Source of the DNA: Spongiibacter sp. IMCC21906
GTDB lineage: Bacteria > Pseudomonadota > Gammaproteobacteria > Pseudomonadales > Spongiibacteraceae
NCBI RefSeq assembly: GCF_001010805.1
Contig: NZ_CP011477.1
Span: 2,247,001-2,311,000, forward strand
DNA: 64,000 nucleotides
Reading direction: 5' to 3'
Positions 16,917 to 26,769 of the stretch are shown here, piece by piece. Both the position numbers and the translations under genes were made by a program. Every line of letters starts with the position of its first letter. Position 1 is the stretch's first letter. The notes beneath the pieces were generated by a model, which saw only the letters and a list, made by a program, of their open reading frames with translations, was not told where the DNA came from and searched no databases.

Positions 16917-17951
16917 ATGGCGGCTTACTTTCTTCGCCGATTTCTTCTGATCATCCCCACCTTTATTGGCATCACCTTACTGGTGTTTGCCATCACGCGG
17001 GTCGTACCCGGTGGCCCCATCGAAAGAATGATGACACAGGCGCAATTGGGCGGTGAAGCGGGCTCCCTCAGTCGTGGGCAAAACAGTGGTGGCAGCCTTT
17101 CTGAAGACCAGCTAAAGGAGTTAGAACGCTATTACGGCTTTGATAAACCCGTGCTGGCCAGCTACGTGGGGTGGCTAAAGAATGTCGTGCAGCTGGATTT
17201 GGGCTTATCCACTCGCTACCAAGACCCGGTCTGGGACATCATTAAAGAACGTTTTCCGGTGTCACTGTTTTACGGTATTACCACCCTCATTCTCACCTAT
17301 GCGGTCTGTATTCCCCTTGGCCTATTAAAGGGAATGCACCATGGTGGCCAATTTGATGCCTGGTCCTCAGCGGTGGTGTTTTTTGGCTACGCCCTGCCCA
17401 GCTACGTCATTGCTATCGCCCTTATCTCCTTATTTTCCGGCTACTGGGATATTTTCCCTCTGGGCGGTTTTGTCAGCGATGATTTTGATGAAATGACGCT
17501 TTGGCAGCGCAGCCAGGATATATTTCATCATGCCGTACTACCCCTTATTGCCTATACCGCAGGCAGTTTTGCCGTTACCACCTTTATGATGAAAAACGCG
17601 CTGATGGACAACCTATCGGCAGACTATATGCGAACCGCCAGCGCAAAGGGGCTGGGGCGCGGCCAAGCGGTAAAACGTCATGCCATGCGCAACAGCTTGA
17701 TTCCCATCGCCACCTCCTTTGGCAACAATATTTCGCTGTTAATCGGCGGCTCGTTTCTGATCGAAACCATTTTTAATATTGATGGTATTGGCTTGCTCGG
17801 TTACGAGGCGATATTAGAGCGGGACTACCCCATCGTAATGGGCATTTTGGTAATTTCATCGCTGTTGTATATGGTGGGAAATATTCTTTCAGATATCTGC
17901 GTCGCATTGGTCGACCCCCGTATTCGCTTTGGGGGGCCGAGTAAATCATGA
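16917..17951 (+). CDS. yejB: YejB-type peptide ABC transporter permease
   Basis: A 344-residue inner-membrane permease, starting with the DppB/YejB-type N-terminus (FLRRFLLIIPTFIGITLLVFAITRVVPGGP). It has six predicted helices and the EAA loop, MRTASAKGLGRGQAVKRHAMRNSLIP. The first gene of a five-gene operon in which every junction overlaps. YejABEF imports microcin C and other small peptides in E. coli. The transported substrate here is inferred only from family. Confidence 0.88.
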   Translation: MAAYFLRRFLLIIPTFIGITLLVFAITRVVPGGPIERMMTQAQLGGEAGSLSRGQNSGGSLSEDQLKELERYYGFDKPVLASYVGWLKNVVQLDLGLSTRYQDPVWDIIKERFPVSLFYGITTLILTYAVCIPLGLLKGMHHGGQFDAWSSAVVFFGYALPSYVIAIALISLFSGYWDIFPLGGFVSDDFDEMTLWQRSQDIFHHAVLPLIAYTAGSFAVTTFMMKNALMDNLSADYMRTASAKGLGRGQAVKRHAMRNSLIPIATSFGNNISLLIGGSFLIETIFNIDGIGLLGYEAILERDYPIVMGILVISSLLYMVGNILSDICVALVDPRIRFGGPSKS

Positions 17952-19003
17952 GCCTGTTTACCCTAAAAAATCCTGTTGCCAAAAAACGCTGGCAGCGCTT
18001 TAAGCAGAGCCGGCGGGGTTATATTTCGGCCTGGCTATTATTAATTCTCACCGTATTGAGTCTAGGTGCCGAACTGCTGGCCAGCAACAGAGCCTTAGTG
18101 GTGCAGTATGAAGGCGCGCTGTATTTTCCGACCTTTGGTGATGTCCACAGCGGTGAAGACTTTGGTTTGGATTACGCCTACGAAGTCAATTATCGGGAAC
18201 TAAAGGCCACGTTTCAGGCTGAGGGCCAGGGCAACTGGTTGCTCATGCCGCCAATCCCCTTTAGCCCATTAGAAACCGACTTGGTGGCGGGTGACTTTCC
18301 GCCCCATGCGCCCTCGATTGATAAAGCCCACTACCTAGGCACCGACACCAGCGGTCGAGACGTGGCGGCAAGGCTTATTTATGGCTTTCGCATTGCCATT
18401 CTGTTCTCGATTGCGCTGTTGGTACTGAACTACAGCGTCGGGGTGAGTATTGGCTGTCTGATGGGCTTTTGGGGCGGGGCCTTTGACCTGCTCTTTCAGC
18501 GAATTATCGAGATTTGGTCCAATATTCCCTTTTTGTATGTGATCATGATCGTTGCCTCCATCATCACGCCCACATTCTGGACCCTGCTGTTTATCATGGC
18601 CTTCTTTGGCTGGACGGCAATGACCTGGTATATGCGCACCGCCACCTACAAAGAAGTCGCGAGAGATTATGTGATGGCAGCCCGCGCCTTGGGCGCCTCT
18701 GGCAGCCGTATTATGTTCAGGCATATTTTGCCGAACAGCGTCTCTACTCTAGTCACCTTTGTGCCCTTTTCTGTTGCCGCTGGCATAACCTCGTTAACGG
18801 CCTTGGACTACCTTGGCTTTGGGCTGCCGTCGCCAACGCCAAGCTGGGGCGAACTGCTCAAACAAGGCACAGAAAATATGGAATCCATTTGGATTGTCGG
18901 CTCGGTTGTCGTCGCAATGACGGTTATCTTAATGTTGGTAGCCTACGTGGGTGAAGCTATCCGCGACGCCTACGATCCTAAACAATTTAGTTATTATGAA
19001 TAG
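17948..19003 (+). CDS. yejE: YejE-type peptide ABC transporter permease
   Basis: A 351-residue permease of DppC/YejE type. A long soluble segment after the first helix (FPPHAPSIDKAHYLGTDTSGRDVAARLIYGF) is diagnostic of the group. The EAA loop is RDYVMAARALGASGSRIMFRHILPNS. E. coli YejE is about 341 residues. The ATG overlaps the yejB stop as ATGA, so the two permeases are made together and should pair in the membrane. Confidence 0.88.
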   Translation: MSLFTLKNPVAKKRWQRFKQSRRGYISAWLLLILTVLSLGAELLASNRALVVQYEGALYFPTFGDVHSGEDFGLDYAYEVNYRELKATFQAEGQGNWLLMPPIPFSPLETDLVAGDFPPHAPSIDKAHYLGTDTSGRDVAARLIYGFRIAILFSIALLVLNYSVGVSIGCLMGFWGGAFDLLFQRIIEIWSNIPFLYVIMIVASIITPTFWTLLFIMAFFGWTAMTWYMRTATYKEVARDYVMAARALGASGSRIMFRHILPNSVSTLVTFVPFSVAAGITSLTALDYLGFGLPSPTPSWGELLKQGTENMESIWIVGSVVVAMTVILMLVAYVGEAIRDAYDPKQFSYYE

Positions 19004-20822
19004 TTTTTTACGGTTTACCGTTTTTATCGCCGGGTTATTATTGGCATCAATGAGTTGGGCCGAACCCGCGCCACTGCCAACAAAACTGCCGGATACGCTT
19101 CATTGGAAAACCAACAATGACGACCCTATTTTTGCCAGCCCAAAGGCTAAACGCGGCGGCAGGTTCAGGAGTTTTATCACCAGCTTTCCACTTACGCTGC
19201 GCTTAGTCGGACCAGATTCTAACGGCAGTTTTGCTAATTATTTGCGCGCCAATAATCTAAGCCTGGTGGGTATTCATCCCGATACGCTAAACCCCATCCC
19301 AGAACTTGCTACCCACTGGGCTTTTGGTGATGACGGCCACAGCATTTTTTACCGGCTTGATCCCGATGCTCGCTGGTCTGACGGCACCCCCGTCACCGCC
19401 GATGACTATGTTTTTGCGCTCAAATTTATGCGCTCCAAATTTATTCTCGCACCGTGGTATAACAACTATTTTTCAGAGGTGATTACCGAGCTGGTTAAAT
19501 ACGATGACTACACCATTGGCATTACCGGCTCCGTGGCCAAACCTGCCGATGAAATGCTATTTGAAATCAGCATGTCGCCAGTGCCCGAACATTTTCATCA
19601 GCTGAATGAAACCTGGGTCAGAGATTACAACTGGCGCGTAGAACCCAACACCGGCCCCTACCAGATCAGTGAAGTTCGCAAGGGAAAATATGTAGAATTC
19701 ACCCGCAAGCAGCACTGGTGGGCGGATAAAAAGCGCTACTTTCAATACCGGTTTAACCCTGAGCATATTAAAGTCAAAGTGATCCGGGATATAAATATTG
19801 CTTACCAATACTTTCGCAAAGGCGAGTTAGAGAGCTTTCCGCTGCTTATGCCGCATTTTTGGCATAAAAAAGCCCAAGGTGATATCTATAAGCAAGGCTA
19901 CGTCGGCAAGATTAAATTTTACAACGATGTTCCCCAACCTATTACGGGCTTGTTTCTTAACGAAGACAGCAAACCCCTTGACGACAAACTGGTACGTTAC
20001 GGCCTCGCCCACGCATTGAATGTGCAAAAAGTCATCGACACCGTACTCCGTGGTGACTACGAACGGATGCAAACAGCCCATGAAGGTTATGGGGATTACA
20101 GCAACACCGACATTCGCGCCCGCCGGTTTGATCTTGCCAAAGCAGATGACTATCTGGATGAAGCCGGTTGGGACAAACGCGGCCCCGACGGCATTCGGGT
20201 TAAAGAGGGTGAGCGTTTAAGCATTCGTATCACCTACTACAACAGCGGCCATAATGACCGTCTCGTGATTTTGGCCCAAGAAGCCCGTAAAGCGGGCATT
20301 GAACTGAAGTTAAACTTGCTGGATGCCTCCACGGCGTTCAAGCAGATTTTAGAGAATAAGCATCAGGCCGCCTGGATGGCGTGGTCCGGGGCTGGTCTGT
20401 CACCGCGGTTTTGGGAGTTCTACCATTCCACCAACGCCCACAAACCCCAAACCAATAATGTCACCAACACCGATGACCCGGTGATGGATGAGAAAATTAT
20501 GGCTTACCGCAAAGCCACCGACAAAGCCACTCGGGTGCGTCTAGCCCACGAGTTAGAACAAATGATTCACGATCAAGGCTCTTACATCCCTACCTTTAAA
20601 GTGCCGTACACCCGCGAAGCATTTTGGCGATGGCTAAAGTTGCCGGCCTTTCATGGCACCCGCACCAGCGACCAACTGTTTTCACCCATGGGCGGCAGCG
20701 GCGGCTTATTCTGGATTGATGAAGACGAAAAAGATCGTATAGAAGCCATGAAAGACGACGGCGAAAAATTACGCCCCGCGCCGTTGCTAATTCTGGACGA
20801 AACCTGGAAACGCGATAAATGA
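18996..20822 (+). CDS. yejA: YejA-type periplasmic solute-binding protein
   Basis: A 608-residue SBP_bac_5 protein. The ATG at 18996 gives a clean signal peptide (MNSFLRFTVFIAGLLLASMSWA) and overlaps the yejE stop by eight bases. An earlier in-frame start at 18951 would bury the signal peptide. The domain carries the class C oligopeptide-binding pattern (PELATHWAFGDDGHSIFYRLDPDARWSDGTPVTADD). It delivers peptides to the YejB/YejE permeases from the periplasm. The binding protein sits mid-operon here, whereas in E. coli yejA is first. Confidence 0.88.
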   Translation: MNSFLRFTVFIAGLLLASMSWAEPAPLPTKLPDTLHWKTNNDDPIFASPKAKRGGRFRSFITSFPLTLRLVGPDSNGSFANYLRANNLSLVGIHPDTLNPIPELATHWAFGDDGHSIFYRLDPDARWSDGTPVTADDYVFALKFMRSKFILAPWYNNYFSEVITELVKYDDYTIGITGSVAKPADEMLFEISMSPVPEHFHQLNETWVRDYNWRVEPNTGPYQISEVRKGKYVEFTRKQHWWADKKRYFQYRFNPEHIKVKVIRDINIAYQYFRKGELESFPLLMPHFWHKKAQGDIYKQGYVGKIKFYNDVPQPITGLFLNEDSKPLDDKLVRYGLAHALNVQKVIDTVLRGDYERMQTAHEGYGDYSNTDIRARRFDLAKADDYLDEAGWDKRGPDGIRVKEGERLSIRITYYNSGHNDRLVILAQEARKAGIELKLNLLDASTAFKQILENKHQAAWMAWSGAGLSPRFWEFYHSTNAHKPQTNNVTNTDDPVMDEKIMAYRKATDKATRVRLAHELEQMIHDQGSYIPTFKVPYTREAFWRWLKLPAFHGTRTSDQLFSPMGGSGGLFWIDEDEKDRIEAMKDDGEKLRPAPLLILDETWKRDK

Positions 20823-21802
20823 GCCTTCTGGAACTACAAGATCTGGCGGTGGAAATCCGAGACGACAGCGGCTGTTACCGGGAGCTGGTTAGCGGCGTGT
20901 CCCTGGCGATAGCACCGGGAAAAACCTTGGGACTAGTGGGTGAATCCGGCTGTGGCAAAAGCCTTACCGCCATGTCGATACTCGACTTGCTCCCCAAGCC
21001 CCAGGCCAGGCTCAGCCGCGGCAAGGTTTTTTATCAGCAACGCCAAATCAATGGTCTGGCACCAAAACAAAAAGCCCAAATCAGAAGTGGTGAAATTGCG
21101 GTCATTTTCCAAGACCCCATGAGCGCCCTAAACCCGGTACAGCGCATTGGCCATCAAATTACCGAGGCGCTAACACTGCATTTTCCTAAACGCAGCAAGT
21201 CAGCCAACCGGCAACGGGCCATCGAGCTACTTCTTGAGGTTGGCATCCCCGCTGCCGCCGAGCGCATCGACGCCTACCCGCACCAGCTATCAGGGGGAAT
21301 GCGCCAGCGGGTCATGATCGCCATGGCACTCAGCTGCGAGCCTAAAATGCTCATTGCCGATGAGCCAACAACAGCGCTGGACGTTACCATTCAAGCTCAA
21401 ATTGTGCAGTTACTAAAACGCCTGCAACATGAAAAAGGCATGGCGATGCTGTTTATTACCCATGATTTGGCACTGGTCTCACAACTCAGCGACGAAATCG
21501 CAGTCATGTATGCGGGGCAGCTCGTTGAACAAAACCGTAGCAGTGACATTTTTAATCGCCCTCGCCACCCTTATACTAAGGGTTTACTGGCAGCACTGCC
21601 CGGCGGTGCCCGCGCGCCAAAAAGTCGACTGCAATCACTTGAGGGCCTCGTTCCCTCGGTGGATGCCATGCCTAAAGGCTGCCGCTTTGCTAATCGTTGC
21701 AGCCACGTCACCGCTATTTGCCGTGAAGATAACCCTAGCTTAGAAACCGTTGTCGATGGCGCTGCCGTTGCTTGTCATCACTGGCGGGAGATCGTGGCAT
21801 GA
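20819..21802 (+). CDS. Peptide ABC transporter ATP-binding protein, OppD-like
   Basis: A 327-residue ATPase with Walker A GESGCGKS, signature LSGGMRQR, Walker [13 protein letters not shown] and the switch His in ITHDLALV. The C-terminal oligopeptide-transporter extension with [14 protein letters not shown] supplies the Cys set seen in DppD/OppD proteins, where it can bind an Fe-S cluster. It overlaps yejA by four bases. In E. coli the two nucleotide-binding domains are fused in YejF; here they are two genes. Confidence 0.9.
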   Translation: MSLLELQDLAVEIRDDSGCYRELVSGVSLAIAPGKTLGLVGESGCGKSLTAMSILDLLPKPQARLSRGKVFYQQRQINGLAPKQKAQIRSGEIAVIFQDPMSALNPVQRIGHQITEALTLHFPKRSKSANRQRAIELLLEVGIPAAAERIDAYPHQLSGGMRQRVMIAMALSCEPKMLIADEPTTALDVTIQAQIVQLLKRLQHEKGMAMLFITHDLALVSQLSDEIAVMYAGQLVEQNRSSDIFNRPRHPYTKGLLAALPGGARAPKSRLQSLEGLVPSVDAMPKGCRFANRCSHVTAICREDNPSLETVVDGAAVACHHWREIVA

Positions 21803-22785
21803 GCGACATTTTATTAGAAGTTGACGATCTGAAGCTGCACTTCCCCCAGAAATCCGGCTTGTTTTCTGGCAAGCCAAAAAGTGTCAAAGCTGTCGATGGC
21901 GTCAGTTTCTCTATTCAAAGCGGCGAAACCCTTGGTTTAGTGGGCGAATCCGGTTGTGGGAAAAGCAGCCTGGGTAAGGCGTTATTAAACCTGCACCGGC
22001 CCACGGGTGGCAGCGTTCGCTATCAAGGCCGCAATATAGCAGGTTTGTCCGACCGAGAGATGCGCCCTCTTCGTCGCGATCTGCAGATGATTTTTCAAGA
22101 TCCTTTTGAGTCACTCAACAGCCGTCACACCGTTGAATCCATCATCGAAGAACCCCTGCAAATCCATAAAATCGGTGATCAAGCGAGTCGAAAAAAACGC
22201 GTCCAACAATTATTGGAGCTAGTCGGCTTACCTGACCGGGCCGCCAATAAATATCCCCATGAGTTTTCTGGTGGGCAGCGTCAACGTATTGGAATCGCCC
22301 GGGCCATCGCCCTAGAGCCCAAATTATTAATATGTGATGAACCGGTATCGGCCCTCGATGTATCGGTACAGGCGCAAATTCTCAATTTGCTCATCGACAT
22401 ACAACAGGAGCTGGGCTTAGCCATGTTGTTTATATCCCACGACCTTTCGGTGGTGCGGCATATGAGCGATCGAATTGCAGTGATGTACTTGGGCAAGCTG
22501 GCCGAGCTTGCCCCTGCCGAAACGGTTTACCAGCAACCTCGCCACCCTTATAGTCAGACGTTGTTGTCTGCGCTGCCTGTGATAGGTAAACCGGCTGAGA
22601 ACCTGGTGATCGCTAAAGGCGATTTACCTTCGCCACTAGCGCCGCCACCCGGCTGCCGCTTTCACACCCGCTGCCCTTACAAGAAAGACCATTGCGCAGA
22701 GGCAGAACCGGTTTTACAAACACGCGCCCAAGAACAACACTGGACGGCTTGTCACTACTGGCCTGAGATTGCATCTGCAACATAA
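21799..22785 (+). CDS. Peptide ABC transporter ATP-binding protein, OppF-like
   Basis: A 328-residue ATPase that should pair with the preceding OppD-like subunit. It has Walker [10 protein letters not shown], signature FSGGQRQR, Walker B LLICDEPVSALD, the switch region ISHDLSVV, and the C-terminal Cys motif CRFHTRCPYKKDHC. The ATG at 21799 overlaps the previous stop as ATGA. An in-frame upstream start at 21772 is inside the preceding gene and is rejected. Last gene of the operon. The 207 bases to the next gene show no further ORF that I can support. Confidence 0.9.
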   Translation: MSDILLEVDDLKLHFPQKSGLFSGKPKSVKAVDGVSFSIQSGETLGLVGESGCGKSSLGKALLNLHRPTGGSVRYQGRNIAGLSDREMRPLRRDLQMIFQDPFESLNSRHTVESIIEEPLQIHKIGDQASRKKRVQQLLELVGLPDRAANKYPHEFSGGQRQRIGIARAIALEPKLLICDEPVSALDVSVQAQILNLLIDIQQELGLAMLFISHDLSVVRHMSDRIAVMYLGKLAELAPAETVYQQPRHPYSQTLLSALPVIGKPAENLVIAKGDLPSPLAPPPGCRFHTRCPYKKDHCAEAEPVLQTRAQEQHWTACHYWPEIASAT

Positions 22786-22992
22786 GCTTAACCTGTACGT
22801 CTGTGTATGCTCGGTGCTCCAGCGTTGCGGATTGCCTATGAGCAAGTACGTCGATAAAAATCCGATATATCACAGAGTACTAGCAATGCTCCCTAGCCCG
22901 GTCCGGCAACAATGTTTTGCTATAACTGCAATGGTTTTTGTTACTGACGACGCGTTACAATGGGGGAATCTGTTGTTTAAGTCGCCTCGAAT

Positions 22993-23868
22993 ATGAAACT
23001 GCCACCCGTCGAATCTGTTGATTTACCCTACGACCTTAGTTCCCGCCCTATCCCCGCCCAGCTGCCTTACGGACAGCGTTTGGATATGCGCAAGCTGCCC
23101 TTTAATCGCGCCCATAACTTCCGCGACATCGGTGGTTACCAGACCACAGATGGCCGAAGCATAAAGTGGGGAATGGTATATCGCTCAGACAAACTCTCAC
23201 GGCTCAGCGAGGACGATCAAGGTTTTCTTGAGCGACTTGGGATTCGCAGAGTGATCGATTTTCGATCAGATCAAGAGCGGAGAGAATCGCCACACAGCTT
23301 ACTACCCAATTCGAAAATCGCGATTCACCCCATGCCCGTTTCGGTGGACGCCGCGCAAGTAGAAATTATCTCTCGACACTTACAAGAACAAAATTCAACG
23401 CCTGAGCAAATGGGACGCTTTTTAATTGAAGCCAATCGAGAAATGGTTGAGCGGTTTTCTGATACCTTCAAAAACTGGATTCAGCAATTACTCGACGAAA
23501 ATAATTACCCCCAAGTTTTCCACTGCACGGCCGGCAAAGACCGCACAGGCTTTGCTGCAGCAGTGTTGCTTACAGCGCTGGGGGTGTCCCGCGAAACCAT
23601 AATGGACGATTATTTAGCGACCAATCACTTTACAAAAATACGTATTGAACAAGCCGTTCGGTTTCTCGCCGACCACAGCCTATATCAGGTGAACAGCGAT
23701 GTCGTCAGAGCTCTATTTGGCGTCCAGCCCCGTTATCTCAATGAAGCTTTCAAGGCGATGGAAGAAAAATATCATAGCGTTGACGAATATCTGGAAGTGG
23801 GTTTGGGCATTGGACCTGCCGAGAAAGCACGTTTACAAGCCTTGTTACTGGAAGAGCCACAAAGCTAA
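22993..23868 (+). CDS. Tyrosine-protein phosphatase (Y_phosphatase3 type)
   Basis: A 291-residue cytoplasmic phosphatase. The P-loop is HCTAGKDRTG, with catalytic Cys178 and Arg184 (CX5R). The N-terminal NFRDIGGYQTTDGR signature (residues 42-55) is typical of the IphP/Y_phosphatase3 family, which act on phosphotyrosine or phospholipids. The Asp-containing RVIDFRSDQER segment lies between. There is no signal peptide. The gene is followed with no gap by rlmG (TAA then GTG). The target is unknown. Confidence 0.85.
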   Translation: MKLPPVESVDLPYDLSSRPIPAQLPYGQRLDMRKLPFNRAHNFRDIGGYQTTDGRSIKWGMVYRSDKLSRLSEDDQGFLERLGIRRVIDFRSDQERRESPHSLLPNSKIAIHPMPVSVDAAQVEIISRHLQEQNSTPEQMGRFLIEANREMVERFSDTFKNWIQQLLDENNYPQVFHCTAGKDRTGFAAAVLLTALGVSRETIMDDYLATNHFTKIRIEQAVRFLADHSLYQVNSDVVRALFGVQPRYLNEAFKAMEEKYHSVDEYLEVGLGIGPAEKARLQALLLEEPQS

Positions 23869-25011
23869 GTGAGCAGCAATACTCTTTTCCAGTCACCCTT
23901 TGGCGAACTCCAGCTGCTGCGACGCCCCCGGCGCCCCAACGAAGTCTTGCAAGCCTGGGACGCAGCAGATCATTACCTGCTCAAACACCTTGCTGAAACA
24001 CCTCCGGCACCCGGCGCTCAAATTTTAGTAGTAAATGACCGCTTTGGTAGCTTGGCACTGGCTTTGATTAAAGCCGGTTTTCAATGTGATAGCTGGGGCG
24101 ATTCGGCCGTAGCTCAACTTGCGGTGAACGAAAATGCGCAGCGAAATGATCTCAGCCCGCCAGGCTTGATTACAGGCACTGACGCCATCACCGCAAACTA
24201 TGATCTGATTCTTTATAAGCTGCCCAAAAGCCATTCTTTGATGCAATATCAGTTGCAGATATTGACCGCCGCTTGCGAATCTAACGGGGAGATTATTGGT
24301 GCTGCGATGGCTAAGCATATCGATGCCGCTACCATCAACGTTCTCAATAAGCTTGTGGGTGACGCCCGGCCGGGGTTGGCATGGAAAAAGGCGCGATTAA
24401 TCAACTTCCCCAAAGCGCCGGTAAATAGCCTGCCAGAAAACGATGCCAAAGCGCTTGAGGTTCCCGAGCTGGGGTTGACCCTCATTAACCGCGCCAATGT
24501 GTTTTCCAGAGGCAAGCTAGACCGCGGCAGTCGATTACTATTGGATTGTTATAAACGCCTATCCCTGCCCGCCAAACCACACATTGCTGACTTGGGTTGC
24601 GGCAATGGCTTGCTGGGTATTACCGCGCTGACAGGGTGGCCAGATGCATCAGTTCATTTTTTTGACGATTCATTTATGGCCATTGATAGCGCCACGCAAA
24701 ATGTGCAGCGCAACCTGCCTGACAGCGCAGGCATGACTGAATTTACCGCCAGCGATTGTATGTTTAATTATCAGGGGCCGTCTTTTGACCTGGTGTTATG
24801 CAATCCCCCTTTTCATCAAGAATATGATCTTGGCGATCAAATTGCCCGGCAGATGTTCGCGGACAGTCACCGCCAGCTTAAACCCCGCGGCCAGCTCTGC
24901 GTGGTTGGCAACCGGCACTTGGGCTACCATCAAATTCTGAAAAAACGGTTTAGCCAGGTCGAGCTAATCGGGTCTGACGCAAAATTTGTAGTGCTGTTGG
25001 CCCGACGTTAA
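23869..25011 (+). CDS. rlmG: 23S rRNA (guanine-1835-N2)-methyltransferase
   Basis: A 380-residue protein with the tandem layout of RlmG/RsmC enzymes. The N-terminal catalytically dead methyltransferase-like domain (NEVLQAWDAADHYLL) is followed by an active C-terminal domain. Motif I is IADLGCGNGLLGITAL and motif IV is VLCNPPFH. The KKARLINFPKAP region between the domains also matches RlmG. The start is GTG at 23869, directly after the phosphatase stop, so the two are likely coupled. The chief alternative, RsmC, acts on 16S rRNA G1207; the N-terminal half favours RlmG. Confidence 0.88.
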   Translation: MSSNTLFQSPFGELQLLRRPRRPNEVLQAWDAADHYLLKHLAETPPAPGAQILVVNDRFGSLALALIKAGFQCDSWGDSAVAQLAVNENAQRNDLSPPGLITGTDAITANYDLILYKLPKSHSLMQYQLQILTAACESNGEIIGAAMAKHIDAATINVLNKLVGDARPGLAWKKARLINFPKAPVNSLPENDAKALEVPELGLTLINRANVFSRGKLDRGSRLLLDCYKRLSLPAKPHIADLGCGNGLLGITALTGWPDASVHFFDDSFMAIDSATQNVQRNLPDSAGMTEFTASDCMFNYQGPSFDLVLCNPPFHQEYDLGDQIARQMFADSHRQLKPRGQLCVVGNRHLGYHQILKKRFSQVELIGSDAKFVVLLARR

Positions 25012-25042
25012 CACAAGGTGCAATTTACCTTTCTAGTGCCCA

Positions 25043-26371
25043 TTAACGACTCAATAACACCAACGATTCCATGTGCTGACTGTGGGGGAACATATCCGCA
25101 GCGACCGCAGCCTCGACCTTAAACCCTCCATCACAAAGTGCCTGTAAATCCCGTTTTAAACTGCCGGGATCGCAGGATACGTAAGCGATGATTTTGAGTG
25201 ATTTTTTAGTCGCCAAATATTCGCAAAGCAACTTTGCTCCCGCCCGGGGAGGATCAAGAACAAGCTTGTTAACCCCTTGGGGCAAAATCAATTGCTCGCC
25301 ATCAAACAGATCAACTTTGCGGAAATCGATAGTTAAACCCGCCGCGTCCGCTTGCTGTCGGGCACGTTCGATCATTGCCTCGCCAGCATCAAAACCGATA
25401 ACGGTCGCCCCGCTAGCTGCTAGCAATTTGCTGAAATTTCCCAAGCCACAGAAATAATCGGCTATTCGCTCTCCCGATTGGGGCGAAAGCCACGCTGTAA
25501 TGGTCTCCAAAATTTGCCAATTGATAGTCTGATTTACCTGGGTAAAGTCCCCCGGCAAAAACTGCAGTTGTTGTGACTGGGGTAAGGAATACGTCAACGG
25601 CTGGGCGGTAGGACTCAACCACCGGTGGTCTGCGCTGCTTGCCTCGTAAACCGTGATGCCCTCTGCCAATGCAGCAACTAATCCTGAAAGCAGTTTGTCA
25701 CTGGGCCGGTTTCGCTGCAGAATTTTTATGCCGATATGATCATTGTCGCCCAGCGCTAATTCCAACTCACTGGGGCCGGCAGTGTCCAGATAAGCAAGTA
25801 AGCTCGCCCGGTGTGTTTCAAGGGCATGATTTAACGGCTCGGCCAAAATTGGGCAGTGATCGAAGGCAATAATGTCGTGACTGCCCTCGGCTTTAAATCC
25901 CAGCTGCCCACGGCGATAACTTAGTCGAGCGCGATGCCGGTATCCCCGGTCATCACCGCTAAGCAACGGTATATCATCAAGCTCCACACTACTATGGCTT
26001 GGTAGGGCTGACAGCAACTGTTGTAGTCGTCGCCGCTTATGCTGGCGCTGCTCATTAATACTTAAGTGTTGTAACTGGCAGCCACCACATTGCTCATACA
26101 GCTTACAGAATGGCTCAACTCGCTCAGCAGAGGCCTCCATACAATCCAGCATTTCGGCTTCATCAAAACGCTTTTGCTGTTTAAGCAACCGGGCAGATAC
26201 TTTTTCACCTGCTAAGGCGCCTTTAACAAAGACGAGCTTACCGTTAATACGACCGATACCTCGACCTTCGTCAGACAGCCGCTCTATATCCATTTCAATC
26301 GGCGTTTGTGACGGTGTTTTCTGGGGCTTTTTAGTGGGTTTAAAGCCACGCCCTCGAGCTGATCTAGCCAT
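25043..26371 (-). CDS. rlmD: 23S rRNA (uracil-1939-C5)-methyltransferase
   Basis: A 442-residue enzyme (E. coli RlmD/RumA is 433). A basic N-terminus leads to a TRAM domain (about 22-80). An Fe-S cluster site follows, with Cys89, Cys95 and Cys98 (CKLYEQCGGC) and a fourth Cys in FDHCPIL. The methyltransferase domain has ADYFCGLGNFS, LDPPRAGAK and the catalytic Cys in YVSCDPGSL. It methylates U1939 of 23S rRNA using SAM. Convergent with rlmG, and it overlaps the upstream small gene by one base. Confidence 0.95.
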   Translation of the reverse strand: MARSARGRGFKPTKKPQKTPSQTPIEMDIERLSDEGRGIGRINGKLVFVKGALAGEKVSARLLKQQKRFDEAEMLDCMEASAERVEPFCKLYEQCGGCQLQHLSINEQRQHKRRRLQQLLSALPSHSSVELDDIPLLSGDDRGYRHRARLSYRRGQLGFKAEGSHDIIAFDHCPILAEPLNHALETHRASLLAYLDTAGPSELELALGDNDHIGIKILQRNRPSDKLLSGLVAALAEGITVYEASSADHRWLSPTAQPLTYSLPQSQQLQFLPGDFTQVNQTINWQILETITAWLSPQSGERIADYFCGLGNFSKLLAASGATVIGFDAGEAMIERARQQADAAGLTIDFRKVDLFDGEQLILPQGVNKLVLDPPRAGAKLLCEYLATKKSLKIIAYVSCDPGSLKRDLQALCDGGFKVEAAVAADMFPHSQHMESLVLLSR

Positions 26372-26643
26372 TATCGAACGCCATTATTCGGGGTAAATGC
26401 CCGGTATTGTTGCAAACATTGCTGCTTTCTTTTGTGTAATTGCCGTTGTTGTTGGGGCGTTTCAGCGCTGGCCGTAGCCAGTTGATCGCAGGGCAGCCGC
26501 GAATAATCTTCACTATCAATCACACGGATTTGTGGTGTCCATTTGCGAACAGGTCCTTGTTCAGCACCATCACTAGGGGCCCCTGCCCAGCTGGGCAGAC
26601 TAAAAATGACTAACAAACATCTGAGGTAAAACAAGGGAATCAT
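26371..26643 (-). CDS. Small exported protein of unknown function
   Basis: A 90-residue protein with a likely signal peptide (about residues 1-20, ending SLPSWAG). The mature part is Gln/Arg rich with two Cys (CDQL and CLQQY) that could form a disulfide. The stop and the rlmD start share one base (TAATG), so it is translated together with rlmD. No family recognised. The short length and good coupling suggest a real gene. Confidence 0.6.
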   Translation of the reverse strand: MIPLFYLRCLLVIFSLPSWAGAPSDGAEQGPVRKWTPQIRVIDSEDYSRLPCDQLATASAETPQQQRQLHKRKQQCLQQYRAFTPNNGVR

Positions 26644-26769
26644 CCAACCGCGAGGAGTTTTTTGCCATTTTACTGTTTAAATCCCCTGCTTTGCATTTAT
26701 TTGCGTGGCTGATGCGTTAAAATGCCCGGCTCTTTTTATTTTGTTGTTTATCTGATTTGCGAAGGCCTT

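Noticed and set aside
22769-22996. 75-residue forward frame between the ABC operon and the phosphatase
   Set aside because: Overlaps the transporter end, poor start context, no conserved pattern; most of it is ordinary spacer.
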